Shown here: one piece after another, positions 31,497 to 40,083 of the stretch
Layout: every line of letters starts with the position of its first letter
Numbering within the stretch: position 1 is the first letter of the stretch
Assembly (NCBI GenBank): GCA_965208065.1
Contig: OZ242313.1
Span: forward strand, 1,612,001 to 1,676,000
Direction of reading: 5' to 3'
DNA from: Bin103 sp002238925
Lineage (GTDB): Bacteria; Spirochaetota; Spirochaetia; SZUA-6; Bin103
DNA: 64,000 nucleotides
Translations under genes and position numbers: made by a program
Notes under the pieces: generated by a model
What the model saw: only the letters and a program-made list of their open reading frames with translations
The model's database searches: none
Told to the model about the DNA's origin: nothing

Positions 31497-32675
31497 GTGC
31501 ATCCCAGCAGGAAACGAATTGTAGTGTCCACACCACCATCGAAAGAACCGGAATACCGTGCTCCCATCGACCGAACAACCAGGATATGGCGCCAGCATTG
31601 GCAGGATGAAATCGATGCGCAGCATCTCTACCGGAGACTCGCCGAATCCTCGCCAGACCGGGAGAAACGTTCGCTCTACCGGAAGTTCGCCGACGTCGAA
31701 CGGCAGCATATTGCCATCTGGGAACAGATCTTCGCCGAACATGCCATCGCCGCCGGCGCGCGCCGTCCCTCCCTTCGTGCCCGAGTACTCGCCGGGATCG
31801 CCAGGATCTTCGGAGCGCGCGTGCTGCACTCGGTTCTGGTTCGGGAGGAGGCCGCGGAGGTCAGAGGATACCTGTCGCTGTATCGCCAGGCTCGCCCCGG
31901 CTCCACCGCCGATGCCCTGCAGCGGCTCGCAACCGAGTCCGCGCACCATGCCGAGACGCTGGCGCAGATGGCCGGCAGCATCGGCGAACCGTGGCATCGC
32001 ACCCGGACCGGCGGCCTGCTGCGCAACGTGGTGTACGGGTTCAACGACGGCCTGACCGCCAACTTCGGCCTGGTTGCCGGCGTCGTTGGCGCCCAGGTCG
32101 ATGTGAATGTGATAATCGTGACCGGCGTGGCCGGCATCGTGGCGGACGCGCTTTCAATGGGCGCCTCCGGCTACCTGGCTGCGAAGAGCGAGCGCGAGGT
32201 CTATGAACACGAGATAGCGATGGAACGGGAGGAATTGCGATTCATGCCCGATCTGGAGGAGCAGGAGCTTGCACTCCTGTACCAGACCAAGGGCATGGCG
32301 GAACAGCCGGCGCGCGATCTCGCCCGCGAACTCATGAAGTCCCCGGACCAGGCGCTCGAGGTGATGACCCGGGAAGAGCTCGGTATTGCCGAGCAGCGCA
32401 TTTCTCCCTTGCGAGAGGGATGGATCACCGGGGCGGCGACCGCAATCGGCGCCCTCGTACCGGTGTTGCCGTTCCTGATCCTGCCCTCTCGAGTTGCCGT
32501 GTGGACATCGTTCGCCGTTGCCATGGGATCCCACTTTGCTGTTGGGGCGGCGCGCAGTGTGCTCACCGGACGCGGCATGCTGCGCAGCGGCATGGACATG
32601 TTCCTGGTTGGGCTCGGCGTCGCCGCGGTCGGCTACCTGGTCGGCGACGTTATCGTCAAACACCTGTTCGTATAG
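31497..32675 (+). CDS. Membrane-bound ferritin / VIT1-type iron exporter (MbfA-like)
   Basis: 392 residues joining two domains. Residues about 25-165 are a ferritin-like four-helix bundle with metal-ligand pattern DEIDAQHLY, FADVERQHIAIWE, EEAAEVRGY and ESAHHAE. Residues about 175-390 are a CCC1/VIT1 transporter with GFNDGLTANFGLVAGVVGA, DALSMGASGYLAAKSERE and a cytoplasmic Glu-rich helix (EREELRFMPDLEEQELA). Matches the MbfA family, which exports iron and protects against iron-driven peroxide stress. GTG 31497 or GTG 31521-31524 may be the start. The IS66 element is inserted 91 bases after its stop. Confidence 0.85.
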   Translation: MHPSRKRIVVSTPPSKEPEYRAPIDRTTRIWRQHWQDEIDAQHLYRRLAESSPDREKRSLYRKFADVERQHIAIWEQIFAEHAIAAGARRPSLRARVLAGIARIFGARVLHSVLVREEAAEVRGYLSLYRQARPGSTADALQRLATESAHHAETLAQMAGSIGEPWHRTRTGGLLRNVVYGFNDGLTANFGLVAGVVGAQVDVNVIIVTGVAGIVADALSMGASGYLAAKSEREVYEHEIAMEREELRFMPDLEEQELALLYQTKGMAEQPARDLARELMKSPDQALEVMTREELGIAEQRISPLREGWITGAATAIGALVPVLPFLILPSRVAVWTSFAVAMGSHFAVGAARSVLTGRGMLRSGMDMFLVGLGVAAVGYLVGDVIVKHLFV

Positions 32676-32758
32676 GGCTCAGTTGGCTCCTCGTTAACCT
32701 TCATTTAGCTCATTAATTTGCATGACTTAATTCCCCATAGTGCGATTATGGTAATTTA

Positions 32759-32766
32759 GTTTCATC
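32759..32766. repeat. IS66 target-site duplication, left copy
   Basis: GTTTCATC, identical to 35229-35236 on the other side of the element. IS66-family insertions make 8-bp duplications. Confidence 0.9.
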
Positions 32767-32836
32767 GTAAGCGTCCGCTGAATCCCACCTTATGAGAATC
32801 TGAACGGCCGGGCATCGTGCCTCCGAGGAGGAAACG

Positions 32837-33163
32837 ATGCGAGAACGTCGTGACTATTGGAGCCGGCACATAGAGGCGTGGCGGCAAAGCGGGCAATCGA
32901 GAAAGGCGTATTGCGAGGAGCACGGCCTGTCCTACTGGTCGATGTGTGATTGGATACGCAAGTTGGCAGAGTCGGCGGAGCGAGCGGCGCCGACGAGTCA
33001 ACGCCTGGTGGAACTGGAGCCTGTCGGCGACGGCGCGGAGCATGGCGGAGAACGAGCGCCGATGGAGCTGGCGGTGGGCGACCGGTATGTGCTGCGGCTG
33101 TGGCCGCACCTGCGGGCGGAGCAGTTGCGGGAAGTGCTGGCGATCCTGGAGGGCGGACGATGA
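32837..33163 (+). CDS. tnpA: IS66 TnpA accessory protein
   Basis: 108 residues of the IS66 Orf1/TnpA family. The N terminus (RRDYWSRHIEAWRQSGQSRK, EEHGLSYWSMCDWIRKL) forms a helix-turn-helix that likely binds the IS ends. GAGGAGG precedes the ATG. Its TGA overlaps the tnpB ATG. Confidence 0.9.
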   Translation: MRERRDYWSRHIEAWRQSGQSRKAYCEEHGLSYWSMCDWIRKLAESAERAAPTSQRLVELEPVGDGAEHGGERAPMELAVGDRYVLRLWPHLRAEQLREVLAILEGGR

Positions 33164-33513
33164 TCCACCTGGAGTTGGGAACGGCGCGGATCTTTGTGCG
33201 GCCCGGGGCGACGGACATGCGCAAGCAGATCAACGGGCTGGTGGTGCTGGTGCAGGAGGAGATGCAGACGAGCCCGTTCGAGACGGCGTTGTTCGTATTC
33301 TGCAACGCGCAGCGACGGCTGCTGAAGGCGGTGTACTGGGATCGGACGGGATTCTGTTTATGGATGAAGCGGCTGGAGAAAGGGCGCTTTCCGTGGCCGC
33401 GAACGGCGGCGGAGGTGCGCCGGGAGATCGACGTCGAGCAACTTCGGATGATGCTGGCAGGGATCGATTTCTGGCGGGCGCACGAAGAGGTGAAGTACAC
33501 GGAAGTGGCCTGA
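33160..33513 (+). CDS. tnpB: IS66 TnpB (Orf2) accessory protein
   Basis: 117 residues with the highly conserved IS66 Orf2 signature: DMRKQINGLVVLV, FVFCNAQRRLLKAVYWDRTG and FCLWMKRLEKGRFPWP. Needed for transposition in studied members although its molecular role is unclear. ATG 33160 overlaps the tnpA stop; longer readings lie in another frame of tnpA. Confidence 0.93.
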   Translation: MIHLELGTARIFVRPGATDMRKQINGLVVLVQEEMQTSPFETALFVFCNAQRRLLKAVYWDRTGFCLWMKRLEKGRFPWPRTAAEVRREIDVEQLRMMLAGIDFWRAHEEVKYTEVA

Positions 33514-33577
33514 AAGTTTCTGGAAAGATACCTGATAGGGCTTGCGCGTTTGGCCTAATTCATGTCATGGTATAGAC

Positions 33578-35203
33578 ATGTCCAGCACACCTCCAGCCGC
33601 GGGACAGCTCGATGCGATGCGCGAGGAGAATCGCCGTCTGGAGCTGGAAAAGAACCAATTGGCCGAGCAAAACGGTGAGCTGGACACGCAACTGCAGGAT
33701 CTGACCCGGAAGCTGGAGCTGTACGAAGAACAGCTCGCCTGGCTCAAGAACAAGCTGTACGGGCGCGGCACCGAGAAGCTCAGCGACGCCGAACGCCAGC
33801 AGCTGCGGCTGTTCGATGAGATCGAAAGCAGCGCCGACGGCGAGCCGGAAGATGAGCAGCTGGCGGCGGATCAGGTAGCCGGCAATGCGCCGCAACCGCG
33901 CCGGCGCCCGAAACGGCGGCAGCTGCCGCAGTCGCTGCCGCGGGTGGAGCGAGTGATCGACCTGCCGGAGCAGGACAAGCAGTGCGCATGCGGCCACGCG
34001 CTGGTGCGCATCGGCGAGGATTGCGCGGAGCGACTCGACGTGATCCCGCCGAAGATCCAGGTGATCCGCACGGTGCGGCCCAAGTACGCCTGCCATCACT
34101 GCGAGGGCTCCGGCGACGAGGATCGTCCGGCGGTGCGGGTGGCGGCGGCGCCGCCGGCGTTGATTCCGAAGGGGCTGGCGAGCGCGGGCTTGCTGGCGTT
34201 CATCGCCACCGCCAAGTTCTGCGACGCGCTGCCGCTGTACCGCCAGGAGCGGCAGTTCGCGCGGCTGGGAGTAGAGCTGTCGCGGCGCACCATGTCGGAC
34301 TGGATGATCGCCGTCGCGGCGGCCTGCGAACCGCTGCTGGAGTTGCTCATCGAGCGGTTGCGCGGCGGATCGAAGCTGCAGATCGACGAGACCACGGTGC
34401 AGGTGCTCCAGGAACCGGGCCGCGACAACACCACCGTCAGCTACGTGTGGGTGGCGCGCGGCGGCCCGCCTGAGACACCGACGCTGGTGTATCGCTACGA
34501 GCCGAGCCGTAGCGCGTGGGTGCCAGCCGACATCATCGGCGACTACCAGGGCTACGTGCAGACCGACGGCTATCGGGGTTACGAGCGTCCGTGCAGTCGA
34601 CCCGGCATCGTACACGTGGGCTGTTGGGCGCATGTGCGGCGAGCTTTCAAGGACGCCGCCGATGCGCAGGGCAAGGTATCGAGCAGAGCCGGGACGGCGC
34701 ACCAGGCCTTGGCGTACATCGCCAAGCTGTACCGCATCGAGTCGGAGCTATCCAAGTATCGGGAATCGGATCCGGACCGCTTCCTGGCGGAGCGGCGCGC
34801 ACGCGCGCAGCCGGTGCTCGACAAGATGCACGGCTGGCTGCGGCAGAAACAGAATCAGGTGCCGCCCAGCATGGCGGTCAGCAAGGCGATCGCGTTCGCC
34901 CTGGGACAGTGGCCGAAGCTGGTTCGGTATCTCGATCACGCGCAGCTTACGCCGGACAACAACTCCTGTGAGCAGGCGATCCGGCCCTTTGTGATCGGGC
35001 GCAAAAACTGGCTGTTCTCAGGCAGCCCGCGCGGGGCCGCCGCGAGCGCACTGCTCTACAGCTTGATCGAGACCGCCAAGGCGAACGGGTGCGAACCGTA
35101 CCAGTACCTCCGAGAACTGTTCGAGCAGCTGCCCGTCGCCCAAACCCGCGCTGACTATCTCGCGCTCCTCCCCACTGCCCGTCCGCCGCCGTCGCCGTCA
35201 TAG
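33578..35203 (+). CDS. tnpC: IS66 TnpC transposase (DDE)
   Basis: 541 residues. An N-terminal leucine-zipper-like coiled coil (residues 8-50), an IS66 zinc-finger-like region (CACGHALVRIGEDCAERL, CHHCEG), then the RNase-H-like catalytic core with Asp270 (LQIDETTVQVL), Asp330 (VQTDGYRGYE) and Glu465 (NSCEQAIRPF), and the C-terminal SGSPRGAAASALLYSLIETA segment. All three acidic residues are intact. ATG 33578 is chosen; upstream codons are not conserved. Confidence 0.95.
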   Translation: MSSTPPAAGQLDAMREENRRLELEKNQLAEQNGELDTQLQDLTRKLELYEEQLAWLKNKLYGRGTEKLSDAERQQLRLFDEIESSADGEPEDEQLAADQVAGNAPQPRRRPKRRQLPQSLPRVERVIDLPEQDKQCACGHALVRIGEDCAERLDVIPPKIQVIRTVRPKYACHHCEGSGDEDRPAVRVAAAPPALIPKGLASAGLLAFIATAKFCDALPLYRQERQFARLGVELSRRTMSDWMIAVAAACEPLLELLIERLRGGSKLQIDETTVQVLQEPGRDNTTVSYVWVARGGPPETPTLVYRYEPSRSAWVPADIIGDYQGYVQTDGYRGYERPCSRPGIVHVGCWAHVRRAFKDAADAQGKVSSRAGTAHQALAYIAKLYRIESELSKYRESDPDRFLAERRARAQPVLDKMHGWLRQKQNQVPPSMAVSKAIAFALGQWPKLVRYLDHAQLTPDNNSCEQAIRPFVIGRKNWLFSGSPRGAAASALLYSLIETAKANGCEPYQYLRELFEQLPVAQTRADYLALLPTARPPPSPS

Positions 35204-35228
35204 ATACCTGGGTTCACCACCCGCTTAC

Positions 35229-35236
35229 GTTTCATC
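35229..35236. repeat. IS66 target-site duplication, right copy
   Basis: GTTTCATC, exact copy of 32759-32766. Confidence 0.9.
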
Positions 35237-35295
35237 AACAATTTCGCTTTGTTCCACTCGTGGAGTCCGTCTGTTGGATCCGTTTTGCGCGTAGT

Positions 35296-35324
35296 TTGAC
35301 GGCTGCTTTGGTGCATGATAGCAT
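35296..35324 (+). promoter_or_regulatory. Sigma-70-like promoter for the HTTM-like gene
   Basis: TTGACG (35296-35301), 17-base spacer, TAGCAT (35319-35324). If used, transcription would begin after ATG 35315, making GTG 35342, preceded by GACAGG, the likelier start of the next gene. Confidence 0.45.
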
Positions 35325-36766
35325 CGCTGACAGGTTATGCCGTGCGCGCCGCTGTAGCTGAACTGAAATCGAGATGGACCACGCTATGCAGTGACCCGCC
35401 CGCGTGGTTCGGTGTCTTTGCGCAGCTCTACCTGTGTTCCTTGTTGTTGCACTATGGGAAGCGCTGGCGCGAACCGGACGTTACGGTCGCGGTGCTGTTC
35501 CTGGTCGTTTGGTCGGCCGCCAGGCCACGCCGTATCGAACCGCTCATCATTGCGCAGGTACTCGTCCTTACGACCACTCTTGTTGACTATCCCAGGATTG
35601 CCAATCACGCGGCGCTGCAGATGTTCGTCGCTCTGTACCTCATTGTGATGGTCGGCGCGGCGTTGCTCCGGCGCCGTTCAATCCCTTATCCACAAATCGC
35701 ATCGGCATTGCGCGGCGTCGCCATAGTCGTCTACTTCTACGTGGGATTTCACAAGCTCAACACTGGCTTCCTGGACCCCGCTTCCAGCTGCGCCAACTGG
35801 TACCACGCAAAGCTGTTCCGATCGGCGTTCGACTACACGGGCTCGATTCAGGATGTACTTCCCCGCATCGTGTACGAGTGGTCACCCTGGATTGTTGTGG
35901 CCGCGGAGCTGCTGACCTTCGTACTGCTGCTCCACCGGCGCACCCGGTTAGCCGGCCTGTGCACCGCGATTCCGCTTCATCTGTACGTGTCGCTATCCGG
36001 GTTTGTCGATTTCTCGAGCATGATGCACAGCCTCATGTTCCTGTTTTTGCCGGCTGTGGTTGCGGATTCGACGAGCGTGAAGCGAGTGTTGTCCGGTTAT
36101 CGGGTTGGCGCGGTAGGCATAGCCATCGTTTCGTTTTACATGATTGAGCAGTGGTCAAGCGGGATTGGCGCCATCCGTACAGTCCAGGGAGTTGCGTACG
36201 ACCTGGCGGTAATCGCGGCAGTAGCGGTCATCATTGTTACTCTGCGGCAGCATCGGTCCACGGTCGTGGACAAAGCCGAACCGGTGGTGCCGGTAAACCG
36301 CGGCCGGTTCATGTACCGTATGCGGACCGGCGTTTTACCGGCTCTCATTTTCGTTTGGGGAGCATTCCCGTATATCGGTCTGTCCAGCTACGGAAGCCTC
36401 ACCATGTTCAGCAACCTGGTGACGGCGCCGGCATACGAAAACCACCTGCTTGTTCACCCTGATGCGACCGATCTATTTGGACTGCAACGCGATCTGGTGC
36501 AGGTAATCGACATGGAGCAACGACTGGCGCGCAACTTCAGGCACTCTCCCATTGGTGAATTGGTAACGCGCTCCGAGATTGGCTATCAGGTCAGGCGCAC
36601 CATGCGTGACCATGACCAGCCGCTGATGGCATTTCTGCTGGAAAACGGCGAACCGACGTTCTATGAGGACCTGCGCCAGTCTCACTATGCGGCGTGGCCA
36701 TTTGCTACACGCTGGTTGTTCTTCCGCGAAATCGATCCGGTTGGAGAAGCCAAATGCCGTTGGTAG
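35315..36766 (+). CDS. HTTM / vitamin K gamma-carboxylase-like membrane protein
   Basis: Up to 483 residues with about ten hydrophobic segments and a soluble C-terminal region from about residue 370. The segment VVYFYVGFHKLNTGFLDP near residues 138-155 matches the HTTM family (horizontally transferred transmembrane, related to vitamin-K-dependent gamma-carboxylase); Lys147 lines up with the catalytic base region of that enzyme. PLHLYVSLSGFVDFSSMMHSL is another conserved stretch. The cofactor and substrate in bacteria are mostly unknown. GC content is lower than in the neighbours and it follows IS66, so it may be acquired. A shorter start at GTG 35342 fits the promoter better. Next gene lies 35 bases on. 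Confidence 0.6.
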   Translation: MIASLTGYAVRAAVAELKSRWTTLCSDPPAWFGVFAQLYLCSLLLHYGKRWREPDVTVAVLFLVVWSAARPRRIEPLIIAQVLVLTTTLVDYPRIANHAALQMFVALYLIVMVGAALLRRRSIPYPQIASALRGVAIVVYFYVGFHKLNTGFLDPASSCANWYHAKLFRSAFDYTGSIQDVLPRIVYEWSPWIVVAAELLTFVLLLHRRTRLAGLCTAIPLHLYVSLSGFVDFSSMMHSLMFLFLPAVVADSTSVKRVLSGYRVGAVGIAIVSFYMIEQWSSGIGAIRTVQGVAYDLAVIAAVAVIIVTLRQHRSTVVDKAEPVVPVNRGRFMYRMRTGVLPALIFVWGAFPYIGLSSYGSLTMFSNLVTAPAYENHLLVHPDATDLFGLQRDLVQVIDMEQRLARNFRHSPIGELVTRSEIGYQVRRTMRDHDQPLMAFLLENGEPTFYEDLRQSHYAAWPFATRWLFFREIDPVGEAKCRW

Positions 36767-36801
36767 GCGAGCACCCGGTGGCGAAAGGTAGGTTGATGGC
36801 A

Positions 36802-38583
36802 ATGCGAAAGCGGTATTCCGGTGGGGTGCTTTGTGGCATGCTCTGTGCGTCGTTCGTGGCCGCGCTCACGGGCTGCACCGCCGTGATGGCAGACCAGAGG
36901 GTGGCAGGCAACGGGGCGGCGCCGACCGCACCTTCCGGTGCGGCTCCGGCAGGCGACGAATTTGTCGCTGGTGCGGTTGGCTGGTCGGAGGAGGTTGCGA
37001 AGGCGCGGCCTCGGTTCGATGCCGGCAGCGTTGTGCAGAGCAGCAGCGTGGACGAGAACCTGCGTACTGACGCGCGCGTTTCCACCAGCGGCAGTGGCAA
37101 CACGCTGGCGGTGCACATATACGAGCGCGAGGGAAGTGATCCGGTAACGCTGGCAGCCACGGACACGATCGAGAGGAAGATGGTCGCCAGGGGTACGCGG
37201 CGAGTTCTGGCGGCGGATATCAGCGAGCAATCGAGGGCGTTCTCGGTAACGTATGAACGGTCCGACCAGTTCTCCGACTCGATCCTGGGGCAGTGGATTA
37301 TCGAACACGACCTCGGGCAGCCGGACGGCGGCGTGTTCGGCGACAGTGCCGCGTGCGAACTGCACCCGATAGATCGTTCCGATGTCCTGAACTATTCCGG
37401 AGACGGGTTCGGTATTGTCGGCATCGAGGAGAATGGTGAGCCGAAAAACACGTTCCTCCTGGAGTTGCAGGTGAGCCGCTTCTACGCCAACTTCGCGAGC
37501 CGCCAGGTGCATGCCGACGTGCTCGATCGAGGCAGTGGCCGGCGCATCATACTGACCGGGCGGATGTCCGACGACCGGACCCGGTTCCGGGGTACGGTGT
37601 CGACCCAGGCTGGCGGCGGCGTTCTGGTCGAAGTAGGAACCTGGGGCGGGATGTTCTGCGCACAAGAGGCCCGTCGGAGCGGGTTGGCCGCGGCCAGCGC
37701 GCCGTCCGCGGACGCGGGCGGACTGTTGATGACGGCCGCGTACGAGTACGAATTGGACGCTCAACAGGTCAACACCATGACGGTCATGGAGGCGCGGCAG
37801 TCGGTACCTGACAGCCAGGATGACATAGGCCCGCGCAACTCCGTACCGTCATTCAGCGGCGCCAGCCTTGGCGACCGGACTTACACCAAGGGCGAGTCCA
37901 TTGCTCCGCTCGTGCTTCCGGCGGCCGCCGGCGGGAACGGAACGGTGCTATACGGGCTTTCCGTGGTTCCGGACGGGCTGAGCTTCAACCCTGCGACGAG
38001 AACTCTGACCGGCATTCCGACGCGATCGCACACGTATGAAATCTCCTACACGGCGCAAGACTCGGATGGCGACTCGGCCGCGTTGAACTTCACCGTTGAG
38101 GTCGTCGATTCGCCGTCGGCCGGAGCGAGCGACGATGACGACGACGGCGTCGGGGACGACGATGGCTCGGGTGGCGACGACGATGGCGTCAGTACGGACG
38201 ACGACGATGGGGTGAGCGACGATGACGGCAGCGGCGGCGACGACGACGGTACCGGCGGCGACGACGACGGCTTCGTGGAGGACGATGATGATGGAGTCTC
38301 CGATGATGACGGCTCCGGTGGCGATGACGATGGCAACAGCGCGGGCGACGATGACGGGTTAGGCGACGACGACGGCAGCGGCGGCGACGACGACGGGTTC
38401 AGCACGGACGACGATGACGGGTTAGGCGACGACGATGGCAGCGGCGGGGACGACGACGGCGTCAGCACGGACGACGACGACGGGTTCGAGTCCGACGACG
38501 ATGAAGGGTTAGGTGACGATGATGGCAGCGGCGGCGATGACGATGATGGGGTAGGTGACGATGACGACGATGACGACAACTGA
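36802..38583 (+). CDS. Lipoprotein with cadherin/He_PIG-like domain and hyperacidic Asp-Gly repeat tail
   Basis: About 593 residues. A signal peptide ends in lipobox AALTGC, so the protein should be lipid-anchored. Residues about 40-330 are an unrecognised mostly beta region with single Cys residues in AACELHP and MFCAQEA. Residues about 350-440 form an immunoglobulin-like He_PIG/cadherin-type domain (YGLSVVPDGLSFNPATRTLT, FTVEVVD). The final 150 residues are almost only Asp and Gly with Ser, in units like GDDDGSGGDDDG and STDDDDG, a strong candidate for calcium binding. ATG 36802 is chosen since AAAGGTAGG sits 9 bases upstream. Probably cotranscribed with the HTTM-like gene. Confidence 0.7.
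   Translation: MRKRYSGGVLCGMLCASFVAALTGCTAVMADQRVAGNGAAPTAPSGAAPAGDEFVAGAVGWSEEVAKARPRFDAGSVVQSSSVDENLRTDARVSTSGSGNTLAVHIYEREGSDPVTLAATDTIERKMVARGTRRVLAADISEQSRAFSVTYERSDQFSDSILGQWIIEHDLGQPDGGVFGDSAACELHPIDRSDVLNYSGDGFGIVGIEENGEPKNTFLLELQVSRFYANFASRQVHADVLDRGSGRRIILTGRMSDDRTRFRGTVSTQAGGGVLVEVGTWGGMFCAQEARRSGLAAASAPSADAGGLLMTAAYEYELDAQQVNTMTVMEARQSVPDSQDDIGPRNSVPSFSGASLGDRTYTKGESIAPLVLPAAAGGNGTVLYGLSVVPDGLSFNPATRTLTGIPTRSHTYEISYTAQDSDGDSAALNFTVEVVDSPSAGASDDDDDGVGDDDGSGGDDDGVSTDDDDGVSDDDGSGGDDDGTGGDDDGFVEDDDDGVSDDDGSGGDDDGNSAGDDDGLGDDDGSGGDDDGFSTDDDDGLGDDDGSGGDDDGVSTDDDDGFESDDDEGLGDDDGSGGDDDDGVGDDDDDDDN
38131..38580 (+). repeat. Tandem-like coding repeats (Asp/Gly-rich)
   Basis: About 450 bases of imperfect repeats built from GACGACGATGG-type units, organised in roughly 36- to 57-base higher units ending GATGGCAGCGGCGG. 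Encodes the acidic tail of the lipoprotein. Such DNA can change length by slippage. Confidence 0.8.
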
Positions 38584-38657
38584 CCGGGCATCCGGCGGCC
38601 GTGAAGCAGGCTGCCAGCGGCTCAAGTTCGCCGCGGGCTCGTGGGCTGAAACCGTCG

Positions 38658-38687
38658 TTGATCGAGTCGTTGCGCGGCGAGTATGGT
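38658..38687 (+). promoter_or_regulatory. Weak candidate promoter for the small membrane protein gene
   Basis: TTGATC (38658-38663), 18-base spacer, TATGGT (38682-38687), 45 bases before the TTG start. Confidence 0.3.
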
Positions 38688-38731
38688 ATGGCGGTGTATC
38701 GACCCGCGCTTGAAGGATCGGAGGAGCAATC

Positions 38732-38995
38732 TTGGTAGCACTGTTGATCGGGCTCGTTCTGGTGGTGTTCGCCGTCTACACCCTGTTGCCGGTTCCCTGG
38801 GCTCCGGGTTGGTGGGACGAGATGCTCGAGTTCCTCAAGGGAGGCATTCCGATCGTGGCGGTGCTGATCGGCTTGGTGTCGTTCTTCGTCGGCATCGCCG
38901 ACATCAAGGACAAGATCGAGGCCCGGAAGGAAGAGGAGGAAGAACGGCTCGAGGCCGAACGGTCGGCCGGCCAGGAGGGTGGCAAGGCCGACTGA
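38732..38995 (+). CDS. Small membrane protein with acidic-basic cytoplasmic tail
   Basis: 87 residues with two hydrophobic segments (about 2-19 and 38-57) and a charged helical tail rich in Lys, Glu and Arg. No enzyme motif is visible. TTG start at 38732 is supported by GGAGGAG five bases upstream. It precedes rplM-rpsI, a position I associate with a small spirochaetal membrane protein, but I cannot name the family. Function unknown. Confidence 0.65.
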   Translation: MVALLIGLVLVVFAVYTLLPVPWAPGWWDEMLEFLKGGIPIVAVLIGLVSFFVGIADIKDKIEARKEEEEERLEAERSAGQEGGKAD

Positions 38996-39057
38996 CGGCT
39001 ACGCGCCGGGAATCGGGTCGCCGCCCGGGCGTGGCGTGCAGTGGCGTGCGCTTCGGG

Positions 39058-39087
39058 TTGACAGCGCACCACGGCTTGCACTAACTT
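39058..39087 (+). promoter_or_regulatory. Promoter of rplM-rpsI
   Basis: Perfect TTGACA (39058-39063), 18-base spacer, TAACTT (39082-39087), 47 bases before rplM. Confidence 0.55.
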
Positions 39088-39134
39088 TGGCCGGCTCCGC
39101 GCCCTTGGCGCCGGCCCGAATCGAGAATCTATCC

Positions 39135-39572
39135 ATGGAATCCTCACAAACTCTATTCCTCAATCCGCGCGACATTGCGCGCAAGTGGTACATCATTGAT
39201 GCTGGCGGTCATCCGCTCGGGCGAGTGGCTACCCAGGTCGCGACCCTGTTGCGCGGCAAGCATCGGCCCTACTACACGCCGCACCAGGAGGTGGGTGACC
39301 ACGTAATCGTGATCAACGCCCGGCATGCGGTGGTAACCGGCAGAAAGATGGACCAGAAGCAGTACTACCGCCATTCCGGCTACCCGGGCGGCCTGAAGAC
39401 CGAGAACTACCGCAAGGTGGTCGCGCGCAAGCCGGTGTTTCCGATGGAGCAAGCGGTGCGCGGCATGCTGCCGAAGGGCCGTCTCGGCCGGAAGCTGTTT
39501 GGAAATGTCAAGATCTATGCGGATGACGCGCACCCGCACGCGGCTCAGAAGCCGGAGGAATACGCGTTATGA
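39135..39572 (+). CDS. rplM: Large ribosomal subunit protein L13
   Basis: 145 residues, full-length L13. KWYIIDAGGHPLGRVATQVA, GDHVIVINA, KYYRHSGYPGGLK-type segment and MLPKGRLGRKLFGNVKIYA are all conserved. Binds 23S rRNA early in assembly. ATG 39135 fits homology; an upstream reading to 38979 overlaps the small membrane protein. Followed by rpsI after 21 bases, the standard pair. Confidence 0.97.
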   Translation: MESSQTLFLNPRDIARKWYIIDAGGHPLGRVATQVATLLRGKHRPYYTPHQEVGDHVIVINARHAVVTGRKMDQKQYYRHSGYPGGLKTENYRKVVARKPVFPMEQAVRGMLPKGRLGRKLFGNVKIYADDAHPHAAQKPEEYAL

Positions 39573-39593
39573 CGATAAGGGAGCAACGATAGC

Positions 39594-39986
39594 GTGGCAG
39601 TCAACCTGGCAATGGGCACCGGTCGTCGCAAGACCGCGGTGGCCCGCGTATACCTGCGCAACGGCAGCGGCAAGATCGATGTAAACGGCCGCTCGCTCAA
39701 TGTTTACTTCAGCGCGGCCGAACTGGAGCGGGAAGTGGTCGAACCGCTCGACGTGACCGACAACCTCACCAACTACGACGTGCTGATACGCGTCGTGGGC
39801 GGCGGTACGCATGGCCAGGCCGGCGCCTGCCGGCACGGTCTCGCGCGTGCTCTCGTTAGCCACGACGAGACCAACCGGCGCGCCTTGCGGGCCAACGGCA
39901 TGCTGACCCGCGACCGGCGCATGGTGGAACGCAAAAAGTACGGCCAGCCGAAGGCGCGCCGCCGGTTCCAGTTCTCCAAGCGCTAG
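39594..39986 (+). CDS. rpsI: Small ribosomal subunit protein S9
   Basis: 130 residues with GTGRRKTAVARVYL at the start, VVGGGTHGQAGACRHGLARAL in the middle and the basic C-terminal tail RRRFQFSKR that reaches the P-site tRNA. GTG start with AAGGGAG upstream. The common final KYGLKKARK pattern appears as KYGQPKARRR. Confidence 0.97.
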   Translation: MAVNLAMGTGRRKTAVARVYLRNGSGKIDVNGRSLNVYFSAAELEREVVEPLDVTDNLTNYDVLIRVVGGGTHGQAGACRHGLARALVSHDETNRRALRANGMLTRDRRMVERKKYGQPKARRRFQFSKR

Positions 39987-40083
39987 CAGCCGCCCGTTCG
40001 TAGCCCGCGATAGCAGTCCACTGACCGGCGCCGCCGACTCCCTCCCCACTATCGAGCAGGTTCAACCCGCGCGCCGCGGAGCG

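Larger units (their letters stand above)
32767..35228 (+). mobile_element. Complete IS66-family insertion sequence (2462 bp)
   Basis: Starts GTAAGCG (32767) and ends CGCTTAC (35228), imperfect terminal inverted repeats; with the inner halves they read GTAAGCG-5N-TGAA-N-CC on both ends. Flanked by the exact 8-bp duplication GTTTCATC. Inside are tnpA, tnpB and tnpC in order, all uninterrupted with ATGA coupling between the first two. Intact genes plus an undamaged duplication indicate recent insertion, and it could still move. It lies between the iron exporter gene and the HTTM-like gene without breaking either. Confidence 0.95.

Noticed and set aside
38131..38580. CRISPR array
   Set aside because: The repeats are in-frame coding, have no constant spacers and encode the Asp-Gly tail.
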